DNA of 49,245 nt from an uncultured Prevotellaceae bacterium (GTDB taxonomy: Bacteria; Bacteroidota; Bacteroidia; Bacteroidales; Bacteroidaceae): contig CAMADY010000008.1 of NCBI GenBank assembly GCA_945831805.1, positions 1 through 49,245 of the forward strand, written 5' to 3'. A model generated the notes under the pieces. The model did no database searches. It saw only the letters and a list, made by a program, of their open reading frames with translations, and was not told where the DNA came from. Below, piece after piece: positions 26,301 to 33,949 of the stretch (position 1 is its first letter; each line of letters starts with the position of its first letter). The translations under genes were made by a program, and so were the position numbers.

Positions 26301-26641
26301 ATCGTCTTGCGACCTGCACCAAGCAGCAGCGCTACGGGGTGATCTTCTGGGCTACGACAGTAATAGAGTGTGACGAGGACATCGAGGGCGTACGCTTCGG
26401 CATCGGTTCCAACTCGGCATCGAAGTGGTGGATGAACGGTGAGGAAGTGGCACTGCTATCCGGTGACCGCCGTATGGTTCGCGATGACGTCATCTCACGC
26501 AGCGTGACGCTGAAGAAGGGCCGCAACGTCATCACCGGTGCGGTCATCAACGGTCCGGGAATGTCCGACTTCTGCTTCCGACTGATAGACAAGAACGGTA
26601 ACCCTCTCAAGAACGTAAAGATTAAAGCGACCTCAATATAA
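23303..26641 (+). CDS. Multidomain xylanolytic enzyme GH43 - CBM6-like - GH8
   Basis: 1112 aa from MKKIFSRF; an upstream in-frame start crosses the leader. The signal peptide ends near GMNAQ. GH43 spans about residues 33-330, with catalytic base D in SADPTARVF, the modulating D in NGIDPCV and general acid E in LQEGPFAF. A CBM6-like beta-sandwich follows (IGGGATIAYND...VEVDWISI). Then comes a GH8 domain of the reducing-end exo-oligoxylanase type (RTEGMSYGLMI, TGLITFVPG, DPSYHLPAFYEVW). A C-terminal beta-sandwich ends the protein. It likely trims arabinoxylan side chains and releases reducing-end xylose. GC-rich palindromes (23931-23966, 24730-24800 and perhaps 26052-26098) are inserted in frame between domains or loops. 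Confidence 0.88.
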   Translation: MKKIFSRFRAIPIGGLCGAMLALLPLSGMNAQNPIIRNQFSADPTARVFNGRLYVFPSHDIISPVEPERRWFSMADYHVFSTDNLTDWTDHGVILSQEQVPWGNPTAYSMWAPDCVQGADGRYYFYFPDAPKEGRGFGVGVAIADNPWGPYKARPERIKGLNGIDPCVLHASNGQKVIFWGAGGIVQAKLKDNMLELDGEPQRLDYLKNPPSLSTGGAGGGSAGLQEGPFAFERNGKYYLTYPWVRYKKGDRNEKGEVLDNPTEALVYCMSDNPMGPWEYKGVIMKEHENGCWTNHHSIVEYKGQWYLFYHHNDYSPNFDKNRSVCADSLFFNADGTIQEVKPTLRGIGVTDVRSRVQMDRYSHIGGGATIAYNDTTNCFLGWKTILPKGGWVSYGNTQTLTSPAVKGKESSNGSEAYTVWVCMPGNWGRSQVVDIKTTTLSLDINRQPNGLSELMLRNNGDKTVEVDWISIQPIKGSSPRGFRPSRNEGTEGSYLVGAFPLVPSTSGGLTTGSYRNLFVEAGYAPEAVDKKVKEVFNDVFFGKNKCYFEVGKDMAYISDVKNNDVRTEGMSYGLMIAVQMDRRDIFDKLWRWSKKYMQMTDGPMKGYFRWSCKTNGTPNANGPASDGELYYITSLIFASNRWGNNGEINYLKEAQYILDCIQPKDVEMEVRWENGKRLDTPKKVMRRISLIDEETGLITFVPGMKYTDPSYHLPAFYEVWARYAEDGRASYWRECARKSREYLHKSIHPMTGLNPDCNNFDGSLMNSRAIIGDAFRYDSWRVPMNIALDYSWSCSDREWQQNYGHTIQNFLYSQGVNTFLDQYNVDGTTPKQILKAGNYPEKLRHSIGFVATAAAASIMCSHPKAYEFIDALWNAKHEKDADGFIDVYYDALLRLFAFMHLSGNYRVIEKTPQMEDYLVPLQTPSDSSVKGVGQSYALPDDEGFVRRWLLRNPIDKPNRTNTVFTDSYLNTTFPSPIIYKKGDKAWTAYDSQRYNVKLYRLATCTKQQRYGVIFWATTVIECDEDIEGVRFGIGSNSASKWWMNGEEVALLSGDRRMVRDDVISRSVTLKKGRNVITGAVINGPGMSDFCFRLIDKNGNPLKNVKIKATSI
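23931..23966. repeat. GC-rich palindromic insert P3 inside GH43
   Basis: CCCTCCC (23933-23939) pairs with GGGAGGG (23947-23953), then GGCAGGGGGTGGG. It encodes PPSLSTGGAGGGSAG just before the catalytic LQEGPFAF, where GH43 proteins normally have no such glycine-rich loop. Confidence 0.65.
24730..24800. repeat. GC-rich palindromic insert P4 between CBM and GH8 domains
   Basis: CTCCCCTCGGGG, then CCCTCG-loop-CGAGGG (24755-24771), then GGTGGGGGCT. It is translated in frame as SSPRGFRPSRNEGTEGS and continues as interdomain linker. Confidence 0.6.
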
Positions 26642-26650
26642 CTTTGTGAT

Positions 26651-28249
26651 ATGAATATGCTGATAAAAACATTAAAATATCTTACCCTCAGAGGATTGAG
26701 GGCGACTATTCTTGTAATTTCAATTTTCCCCCTCGGGGGAATAAGGAGGGCTTACGCTCAGATCGGTCAACCATGGATTCACGATCCTTCAACCCTTGCG
26801 GAGTGTGGCGGCAAATGGTACACCTTCGGCACTGGCGGTGGTGGTCTCGTAACAGACGATGGCTGGTCATGGCATAGCGGTCCGGTGCGTCCGGGCGGTG
26901 GTGCGGCACCAGACGTACTGAAGATTGGCGACAGATATCTCGTGGCATACAGCGCTACAGGTGGCGGTCTCGGTGGCGGACACAGTGGCAGGGTGTTGAC
27001 GATGTGGAACGAAACGCTTGATCCTGCTTCGCCTAAGTTCAAATATACGGAGCCTATTGAGGTGGCATATTCTGACAGCGATGAGGACAATGACGCCATC
27101 GACGCCGGCTTGCTGCTCGACCCTACGACAGGCAGGCTGTGGCTCACCTATGGCACATACTTCGGAAACATACGCATCGTGGAGCTGGACCCGAATACCG
27201 GCGCACGTATTGACGGCAACCAGCCGAAGGACGTAGCGATAGATTGTGAGGCGACAGACCTCATATACAGGGATGGCTACTACTATCTCCTTGGTACTCA
27301 TGGCACCTGCTGCGATGGTGTCAACTCTACCTACAACATCGTGTGCGGCAGAAGTAAGAACGTGCTCGGTCCCTACCTCGACAATATGGGTCGCGACATG
27401 CTGCAGGGTGGCGGCAAGATGGTCATCAGCGGTGAGCGTCGTGCCGTCGGTGCAGGACATTTCGGAAGGACCATTCTCGACGAAGGCGTTGAGGTGATGT
27501 CGTTCCATTGGGAGGCAGACCTCGACCGCAGCGGCAGAAGCGTCCTCGCCATTCGTCCGCTGATATGGAAGAACGGATGGCCGGTGGCTGGCGAGAGCCT
27601 GTATAACGAAGTGGCAAATCACCAGCGCCCCGTACCCGACACCTATAACCTTGTCTCTGAGCGTCATGGATATTCGCTGGAACTCTCCGTTGACTTCGTA
27701 CGTATGGAGCAGGAACGCCAGATGTGGCATCGCGTGAACCCTAACGAACAGACAAAACCTCTGCCACAGCAGACACTCGACGACATGAAGCAGTCGTTCG
27801 AGGATGGTGCAAAGGCGTGGGCGGCATATTCCAAGGAGAAGGGACTCGCTGAAGGAACTATCGGAGTGCGCATCGGCGACTATATGGGACGTCCGCATCA
27901 GGACTGGACCATCATGCCAATGCCGGAGGCCGGAGGGTATCTCTCAAGCCCTTACTACACCATCACCATCACAGGCACTAACCTTGCGCTGACGGCAACG
28001 AAGGACCTTGAGGTAGTGGCATCACCACAGAAATGGTCGCTGAAAGGAGGTGAGAGCCAGTCTGTCGATGCCTCATTATGGCGCATCGAACAGCTGACGG
28101 ACGGCACTTACCGTATCATGCCGAAGGTTATTCCGGGAAAGGAGGGCGTGAACAAGACTTACTGCCTCTATTCCATCGGCGATTCCACGCCTATACTCGC
28201 CCCATACGATTTCAGCAGCGACAACTCAAAGTGGAATCTGAAGAAGTAA
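26651..28249 (+). CDS. GH43 family glycosidase (arabinosidase/xylosidase type)
   Basis: 532 aa, starting 9 nt after the GH43-GH8 gene. The signal peptide is odd: its h-region and cleavage zone are partly encoded by a GC-rich palindrome (26726-26751, FPLGGIRRAYAQ). GH43 residues are visible: base D in WIHDPSTL, D in NDAIDAGLLLD and acid E in DCEATDLIYRDGYYYL. The domain covers about 38-330. The C-terminal part (about 350-532) is a ricin/lipocalin-like or Ig-like extension I cannot name. A CCDG segment (HGTCCDGVNSTYNIV) resembles endo-arabinanase-type GH43 loops. The exact substrate is uncertain. It overlaps the following GH3 start by 1 nt (TAATG). Confidence 0.85.
   Translation: MNMLIKTLKYLTLRGLRATILVISIFPLGGIRRAYAQIGQPWIHDPSTLAECGGKWYTFGTGGGGLVTDDGWSWHSGPVRPGGGAAPDVLKIGDRYLVAYSATGGGLGGGHSGRVLTMWNETLDPASPKFKYTEPIEVAYSDSDEDNDAIDAGLLLDPTTGRLWLTYGTYFGNIRIVELDPNTGARIDGNQPKDVAIDCEATDLIYRDGYYYLLGTHGTCCDGVNSTYNIVCGRSKNVLGPYLDNMGRDMLQGGGKMVISGERRAVGAGHFGRTILDEGVEVMSFHWEADLDRSGRSVLAIRPLIWKNGWPVAGESLYNEVANHQRPVPDTYNLVSERHGYSLELSVDFVRMEQERQMWHRVNPNEQTKPLPQQTLDDMKQSFEDGAKAWAAYSKEKGLAEGTIGVRIGDYMGRPHQDWTIMPMPEAGGYLSSPYYTITITGTNLALTATKDLEVVASPQKWSLKGGESQSVDASLWRIEQLTDGTYRIMPKVIPGKEGVNKTYCLYSIGDSTPILAPYDFSSDNSKWNLKK
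26726..26751. repeat. GC-rich palindromic insert P6 in GH43 signal region
   Basis: TTCCCCC-TC-GGGGGAA (26726-26741), then TAAGGAGGGCT; same family as the other inserts. It sits in the signal peptide coding region without breaking the frame. Confidence 0.6.
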
Positions 28250-30915
28250 TGAGACTCAAAAAAAACTTAAACAATATGAACAGACTTTATGCATTGGTGG
28301 CACTTGTTGCCCTGCAATTTTCATTTTTCAATTTTCATTTTTCAATTAGCAACGCCCAACCCCTAACACCCGCTTACCAGAATACATCGCTCTCGGCAAA
28401 AGAGCGTGCCAAGGATCTCTGCTCGCGCCTGACATTGGAGGAGAAGGCAATGCTGATGCTCGATGACTCTCCTGCCATTCCGCGCCTCGGCATAAAGCAC
28501 TGGCAGTGGTGGAGTGAGGCCCTGCATGGCTATGCCAATATGGGCAACGTGACGAACTTCCCTGAGCCTATCGGCATGGCGGCATCGTTCAACCACAAGA
28601 TGGTGCAGAGGGTTTTCGACGCTGTCAGCACCGAGGCACGTGCCAAATGGAACATACTTCAGAAGAACGGTGACGACGTACTGCGATTCCATGCCCTGTC
28701 GGTGTGGACACCAAACGTCAACATCTTCCGCGACCCACGATGGGGTAGGGGACAGGAGACATACGGCGAGGACCCTTTCCTCACATCGCTCATGGGTGAT
28801 GCCGTGGTGAAGGGACTTCAGGGACCGGAGGATTCGAAGTACCGCAAGCTGTGGGCGTGTGCCAAGCACTATGCTGTACACAGCGGACCGGAGTGGAGCC
28901 GCCATACTGCCGACATCAACAACATCTCTGCGCGCGACCTGTGGGAGACATACCTGCCAGCCTTCAAGTATCTCGTTGAGGAGTCGAAGGTGCGCGAGGT
29001 GATGTGCGCATACCAGCGTTACGACAACGAGCCATGCTGTTCAAGCAACCGTCTGCTGCAGAATATTCTGCGTGAGGACTGGGGCTTCAAATATCTCGTC
29101 GTTTCTGACTGCGGTGCCGTTACCGACATACACTCTTCGCATAAGGTGGCAAGCGATGCCACTCACTCTGCTGCCCGTGCTACTCTCGCCGGAACAGACG
29201 TGGAGTGTGGTTTCGACTATGCCTACAAGAGCATCCCGGAGGCCGTGAAGCGTGGTCTCATAACAGAAGCGGAGGTTGACAAACACGTCATCCGTCTGCT
29301 CGAAGGACGCTTCGACCTCGGCGAGATGGACGACCCATCGCTGGTAGAGTGGAGCAAGATTCCGGCTTCGGTGCTTGAATGCAAGGAGCACCAGCAGCTC
29401 GCGCTCGATATGGCTCGACAGACGATGGTACTGCTTCAAAACAAGTCGGGCGTTCTTCCGCTTAAAAAGAACGAGAAGATTGCCGTCCTCGGTCCAAACG
29501 CCAACGACAAGACGATGATGTGGGGTAACTATAACGGTACGCCTACAACGACGGTGACCGTGCTGGAAGGTATATGCAAGGCAAAGGGTATTAAAACTCC
29601 TTCCATCGGGGAGGTCGGGAGGGGGCTGCTATACATGCAGGGCTGCGACCTCACCGACAACCGCATCGTAACAGACCTCTTCGACCAACTCTCGTTTGAA
29701 GGTAAGAAAGGCTTTAAAGGAACATTCTGGAACAATACGAAGCGTGAAGGCAAGCCTGTTGCAACATGTTGGCATGCAGCACCTTTCTTCAAGACGACCG
29801 CCGGTAACTACCAGTTCGCTCCAGGCGTAAACCTCACAGATTTCAGTGCGAAATATGAGACTGTGCTGAAGCCTAAGAAGAGTGGCGAAGTGGTGATAAA
29901 CGTGGAGTCCGTATCCGACTTCCAGGTCTTCGTGAACGGCGAGCGTAAGGTAAGCCACCACACATGGCGCGTAACGCCTACACGTACCCCTATTCAGGTT
30001 GAGGCTGGCAAGGAGTACAGCATAGAGATTCGCTTTGCGCACATACCTACCTACGGTGCAAGCATCAAGGTCAACGTAGGTACGGAGTCTATCATCAACT
30101 ACAACGACGTCATAGCAAAGCTAAAGGGCATCGATAAGGTTGTCTTCGTCGGAGGCATTGCACCTTCGCTGGAGGGTGAGGAGATGCCAGTCCATATCGA
30201 CGGCTTCAAGGGTGGCGACCGCACGAACATCGAGCTCCCTGCCGTTCAGCGAGATTTCCTCAAGGCTCTCAAGGCTGCTGGAAAGAAGGTTGTCTTCGTG
30301 AACTGCTCCGGATCTGCCATTGCACTGGAGCCAGAGACGGAGTCATGCGATGCAATCCTTCAGGCGTGGTATGCCGGCATGAAGGGTGGCGAGGCTGTTG
30401 CCGACGTACTCTACGGCAAGGTTAACCCAAGCGGTAAGCTGCCTGTCACGTTCTATGGCAACTCCAAGCAGCTCGGTGACTTCGAGGACTACCAGATGGA
30501 AGGTCGCACATACCGTTATATCCGTGACTTCAAGCCTCTCTTCCCATTCGGCTATGGTCTCTCGTACACCACCTTCAGCATCGGCAAGACTGCTGTCAAG
30601 GACAATGGCAACGGCAACTTCACCCTTACTGCCGACGTACAGAATACCGGCAAGATGGACGGCACGGAGGTTCTCCAACTCTACATCAAGAATCCTCAGG
30701 ACCCTAAGGGACCGGTGATGCAGTTACGTGGCTACGAGCGTGTATTCGTGAAGGCTGGTCAGACAGCAAAGGCTACGATAGACCTTCCACGCAAGTCGTT
30801 CGAGTGGTTCGATGAAGAGAGCAACACCGTGCGTGTGAAGCCGGGCACCTACCAGCTTCTTCTCGGTACAAGCTCTGATAACGCAAGCATCGTAGCCGAT
30901 CTGAAGGTGAATTAA
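28249..30915 (+). CDS. GH3 beta-xylosidase/beta-glucosidase with PA14-like insert
   Basis: 888 aa. The ATG overlaps the upstream stop (TAATG); an internal ATG at 28276 could also serve. A signal peptide (FSFFNFHFSISNAQ) is followed by the GH3 N-domain with nucleophile D in VVSDCGAVTDI. Between the halves lies a PA14-like region (about 470-610), then the second GH3 domain and a fibronectin-III-like C-terminus (GTEVLQLYIKNPQDP). This arrangement matches Prevotella Xyl3-type xylan beta-xylosidases that end xylo-oligomers. A GC-rich palindrome at 29597-29627 adds about ten residues (TPSIGEVGRGL) in frame. Confidence 0.9.
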   Translation: MRLKKNLNNMNRLYALVALVALQFSFFNFHFSISNAQPLTPAYQNTSLSAKERAKDLCSRLTLEEKAMLMLDDSPAIPRLGIKHWQWWSEALHGYANMGNVTNFPEPIGMAASFNHKMVQRVFDAVSTEARAKWNILQKNGDDVLRFHALSVWTPNVNIFRDPRWGRGQETYGEDPFLTSLMGDAVVKGLQGPEDSKYRKLWACAKHYAVHSGPEWSRHTADINNISARDLWETYLPAFKYLVEESKVREVMCAYQRYDNEPCCSSNRLLQNILREDWGFKYLVVSDCGAVTDIHSSHKVASDATHSAARATLAGTDVECGFDYAYKSIPEAVKRGLITEAEVDKHVIRLLEGRFDLGEMDDPSLVEWSKIPASVLECKEHQQLALDMARQTMVLLQNKSGVLPLKKNEKIAVLGPNANDKTMMWGNYNGTPTTTVTVLEGICKAKGIKTPSIGEVGRGLLYMQGCDLTDNRIVTDLFDQLSFEGKKGFKGTFWNNTKREGKPVATCWHAAPFFKTTAGNYQFAPGVNLTDFSAKYETVLKPKKSGEVVINVESVSDFQVFVNGERKVSHHTWRVTPTRTPIQVEAGKEYSIEIRFAHIPTYGASIKVNVGTESIINYNDVIAKLKGIDKVVFVGGIAPSLEGEEMPVHIDGFKGGDRTNIELPAVQRDFLKALKAAGKKVVFVNCSGSAIALEPETESCDAILQAWYAGMKGGEAVADVLYGKVNPSGKLPVTFYGNSKQLGDFEDYQMEGRTYRYIRDFKPLFPFGYGLSYTTFSIGKTAVKDNGNGNFTLTADVQNTGKMDGTEVLQLYIKNPQDPKGPVMQLRGYERVFVKAGQTAKATIDLPRKSFEWFDEESNTVRVKPGTYQLLLGTSSDNASIVADLKVN
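29597..29627. repeat. GC-rich palindromic insert P7 inside GH3
   Basis: CTCCTTCCATCGGGGAGG, then TCGGGAGGGGGCT, the same core and tail as the inserts at 156 and 21842. It lies in frame between conserved GH3 segments ending ICKAKG and beginning YMQGCDLTD. Confidence 0.65.
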
Positions 30916-31036
30916 ACTTGGAAAGTCACTATAGACTATCTTCCGACTCGAATAATACGCTCTGCTAAAAGCGCAAGAGACAGAAAGAACCATTTACATC
31001 GAAAGTCCTGTTTTCTGTATAAAAGTAATGAAATAA

Positions 31037-31068
31037 TTTGGCGGTTTGATAATTTTTATGTATTTTTG
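31037..31068 (+). promoter_or_regulatory. Bacteroidota promoter for DUF554 gene
   Basis: -33 TTTG (31037-31040), a 20-nt spacer, and -7 TATTTTTG (31061-31068), matching the TTTG-N19-21-TAnnTTTG consensus. Confidence 0.7.
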
Positions 31069-31131
31069 CAGGTTGAAATGCTGGCAACAGACAGCGCACC
31101 GCATAACTAAAAGATTATTACAGAACAGAAA

Positions 31132-31854
31132 ATGCTTGGAACGATAGTCAACACATGCACAATACTCATAGGTGCAACCTTCGGCTCGGTAGTTCGCGAA
31201 GGTATCGGCGATAAATACAAGGCGGCATTGTTCGATGCTCTCGGACTTGCCTGCCTTGTACTCGGAGTGAATGCCGCACTGCCGAATATGGCAAAGAGTG
31301 AATATCCTGTGATGTTCATCCTCAGCCTCGCCATCGGTGGTGTGATAGGCACTCGCCTTGATCTCTCAGGACGCATCGACCGCATGAATGCAAGGCTTAA
31401 TGCCAGACAGGGCAAGGAAAATGACAGCATCAATGGCTTGATGACCGGAATCCTTTTATTTTGCATCGGCACCTTCAGTATTGTGGGGCCTGTTCTCTCG
31501 TGTCTGTCGCCAACCCAGGGATGGGCGTTGGGAGAGCCGGCAAACACCTTTCTCTACACTAATGCAACGCTGGATTTGGTAACGTCTGCGGTCCTCGCTG
31601 CATCTTACGGATGGATAATGCTGCTGGCGGCTCCGGTATTGTTCTGCTGGCAGGGGATGTTCTATGCCATTGCCTATTTCTGTGGCGACGGCATGCCCGA
31701 ACCGATGCGCACGGAGCTGAGCATTGTCGGCGGCGTGCTCATCGTCAGTTCCGGCATTGCCATCCTCGGCATCAAGGACATTAAGACGGTGAACCTACTG
31801 CCATCGCTCCTCGTGCCGGTGGTGTTCTATATCATAAAGGGATTGCTGTCATAG
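31132..31854 (+). CDS. DUF554 family inner-membrane protein
   Basis: 240 aa with about seven hydrophobic segments (ALGLACLVLGVNAAL, IMLLAAPVLFCW, LSIVGGVLIVSSGIAILGI and others). The starting pattern MLGTIVNTCTILIGATFGS and the GTFSIVGP and SYGW motifs are typical of DUF554/YqgA-like proteins. They are of unknown function and were suggested as transporters. It has its own promoter and shows no clear link to the glycosidases on either side. Confidence 0.85.
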   Translation: MLGTIVNTCTILIGATFGSVVREGIGDKYKAALFDALGLACLVLGVNAALPNMAKSEYPVMFILSLAIGGVIGTRLDLSGRIDRMNARLNARQGKENDSINGLMTGILLFCIGTFSIVGPVLSCLSPTQGWALGEPANTFLYTNATLDLVTSAVLAASYGWIMLLAAPVLFCWQGMFYAIAYFCGDGMPEPMRTELSIVGGVLIVSSGIAILGIKDIKTVNLLPSLLVPVVFYIIKGLLS

Positions 31855-31914
31855 CGGGACAGACAGGCACGGCACGGCTTTTTTTGCCTTTTTTGTAAGG
31901 AAATCGCAATTATT

Positions 31915-31946
31915 TTTGGTAGTTTCATGATAATTGTGTAATTTTG
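31915..31946 (+). promoter_or_regulatory. Bacteroidota promoter for radical SAM gene
   Basis: -33 TTTG (31915-31918), a 20-nt spacer, -7 TAATTTTG (31939-31946), start codon 25 nt downstream. Confidence 0.7.
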
Positions 31947-31970
31947 CAAGAAATCCGTAAAAAGTAGATT

Positions 31971-32750
31971 ATGTCAACAATAATATATCCATCACCAATC
32001 TTCGGACCAGTGCACTCGCGCCGACTTGGTGTCAGCCTTGGAGTAAACCTCATGCCGGGCGACGGTAAGGTGTGCTCCTTCGACTGCATATACTGTGAGT
32101 GCGGCTTCAACAAGGACTTCCGACCAACGCAGAAGCGCCCTACCCGAGAGGAGGTGCGCGAGGCTCTCTGTGAGGTTCTCCGCACGCGACATGCCAACGG
32201 CGAATCGCTCGACGTCATCACCTTCGCAGGCAATGGCGAACCGACGGGGCATCCGGACTTCCCGGGTATCATAGCTGACACCATCGAGGCGAGGAATCAG
32301 TATTTCCCTGAGGCGAAGGTGTCGGTGCTCAGCAATGCTACGTTCATAAACAAGGAGGCGGTGCGGGATGCCCTGATGCTCGTTGACAACAACATCCAGA
32401 AGCTTGATACCGTCTGCATGGACTATATCGGGAGGGTTGACAGGCCTGTCCAGCCATCGTACGATGTGAAGGAGGTGATAGACTGCCTGAAACTCTTCAA
32501 GGGACACGTCATCATACAGACGATGTTCATGAAGGGAGCATCGCAGGGCGTCAGCGTTGACAATACCACTGAAGAATATGTCAACCCATGGTTGGAGGCT
32601 GTCCGTGAGATAGCCCCACAGCAGGTGATGATTTACACCATAGACCGCGAGACTCCTGACCACGACCTTCTGAAAGCACCGAAGGAAACGCTCGATGCCA
32701 TAAAGGAACGTGTGGAGGAAATCGGGATAAAGTGTTCCGCAAGCTACTAA
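31971..32750 (+). CDS. Radical SAM protein
   Basis: 259 aa. The 4Fe-4S ligands are in CSFDCIYCECG (CxxxCxxC, about residues 36-43). The S-adenosylmethionine-binding GNGEPT motif follows (about 88-93). The N-terminus IYPSPIFGPVHSRRLGVSLGVN matches a family of short radical SAM proteins related to those annotated as wyosine-type or Fe-S-oxidoreductase proteins. It lacks a C-terminal SPASM cluster. The substrate is unknown. Confidence 0.85.
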   Translation: MSTIIYPSPIFGPVHSRRLGVSLGVNLMPGDGKVCSFDCIYCECGFNKDFRPTQKRPTREEVREALCEVLRTRHANGESLDVITFAGNGEPTGHPDFPGIIADTIEARNQYFPEAKVSVLSNATFINKEAVRDALMLVDNNIQKLDTVCMDYIGRVDRPVQPSYDVKEVIDCLKLFKGHVIIQTMFMKGASQGVSVDNTTEEYVNPWLEAVREIAPQQVMIYTIDRETPDHDLLKAPKETLDAIKERVEEIGIKCSASY

Positions 32751-32776
32751 CAACTAACTTATAACACTCTTTTTTT

Positions 32777-33880
32777 ATGAAGAAAACACTACTGCTGCTC
32801 CTTGCAGCACTGACAACCGCCGCAGGCTTTGCTCAGAATGAGCAGATAGCCCTTGCAGAGCGTGCCAACAACTACTTCATGGCGAAGTGGAGTGATCCTG
32901 CCGAACCGACAAAGGCAAAGAAACTGCGTCCGAGCAACCTGTGGACTCGTGCCGTATATTTCGAGGGCCTGATGGCTCTCAATGATGTCGCTCCGCAGCA
33001 GCGCTACCTCGACTATGTAGATAAGTGGGGCGAGTTCCACAAGTGGATGCCATACAGCAATAACCTCAAGACAATGGATGCCGACCATCAGTGCTGTGCG
33101 CAGACATACATCCTGCGCTACCGTCAGGTTGGCGGCGAGGAGAAGTTGGCGCAGATTCGCAAGAACTTCGACAACCAGGTGGCATCGGGCGACAACCGCA
33201 AATGGACATGGATAGATGCCATTCAAATGGCTATGCCGGCGTATGCTATGCTTGCAAAGACAACAGGCGAGCGTAAGTATATGGACTATGCGATGCAGGC
33301 CTACACCTGGAGCCGTGATACCTGTGGCGGCAAGCTATTCAACACACCGGAGGGCCTGTGGTGGCGCGATGCCAACTTCGTAGCTCCTTACAAGGAGTCC
33401 GACGGCAAGAACTGCTACTGGAGCCGTGGCAACGGTTGGGTGTATGCCGCACTCTGCCGCACCATGAACGAGCTCTCACCAAAGGATCCATACTACAAGC
33501 GTTTCAAGGCGGACTTCCTCCTGATGTCAAAGGCACTGCTGAAGTGTCAGCGTGAGGATGGTTCATGGAACGCAAGCCTCGTCTCTCAGGACTTTGCAGG
33601 CAAGGAACTCTCGGGCACTGCGCTCTTCCTCTATGGCATGTCATGGGGCGTGCGCAACGGATTGCTGAAGCAGAAGGAGTATGGTCCTGCAATGGCAAAG
33701 GCATGGAAGGCTCTCGCCTCTTGCGTTCACAACGATGGATTCCTCGGCTATGTGCAGGGATCAGGTGACCGTCCAGCTTCAAACCAGCCTGTAACCTATG
33801 AGAAGGAGCCGGACTTCGACGACTATGGTCTCGGATGTTTCCTCCTCGGTGCAACGGAGTACTCAAAGCTCAACAAGTGA
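32777..33880 (+). CDS. GH105 unsaturated rhamnogalacturonyl hydrolase
   Basis: 367 aa with a clear signal peptide (LLLLLAALTTAAGFAQN). The alpha/alpha-barrel has the GH105 motif WIDAIQMAMP, with catalytic D, and the later RGNGWVYAALCRTM. The enzyme removes unsaturated uronic acid from the products of rhamnogalacturonan lyases. No lyase is in the window, so a pectin role is suggested but incomplete. GH2 follows after 69 nt, likely in the same transcript. Confidence 0.85.
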   Translation: MKKTLLLLLAALTTAAGFAQNEQIALAERANNYFMAKWSDPAEPTKAKKLRPSNLWTRAVYFEGLMALNDVAPQQRYLDYVDKWGEFHKWMPYSNNLKTMDADHQCCAQTYILRYRQVGGEEKLAQIRKNFDNQVASGDNRKWTWIDAIQMAMPAYAMLAKTTGERKYMDYAMQAYTWSRDTCGGKLFNTPEGLWWRDANFVAPYKESDGKNCYWSRGNGWVYAALCRTMNELSPKDPYYKRFKADFLLMSKALLKCQREDGSWNASLVSQDFAGKELSGTALFLYGMSWGVRNGLLKQKEYGPAMAKAWKALASCVHNDGFLGYVQGSGDRPASNQPVTYEKEPDFDDYGLGCFLLGATEYSKLNK

Positions 33881-33949
33881 GCCTTGAAAAGTAACAAGTA
33901 ATAAGGAAAGTAAGCGTTGACAACTAACCAAACAAATAACTATATAACA

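Noticed and set aside
26867..27898. Long antisense frame (343 codons) opposite the second GH43 gene
   Set aside because: It lies wholly inside a well-supported GH43 gene, has no recognisable domain and arises from the GC-rich codon pattern.
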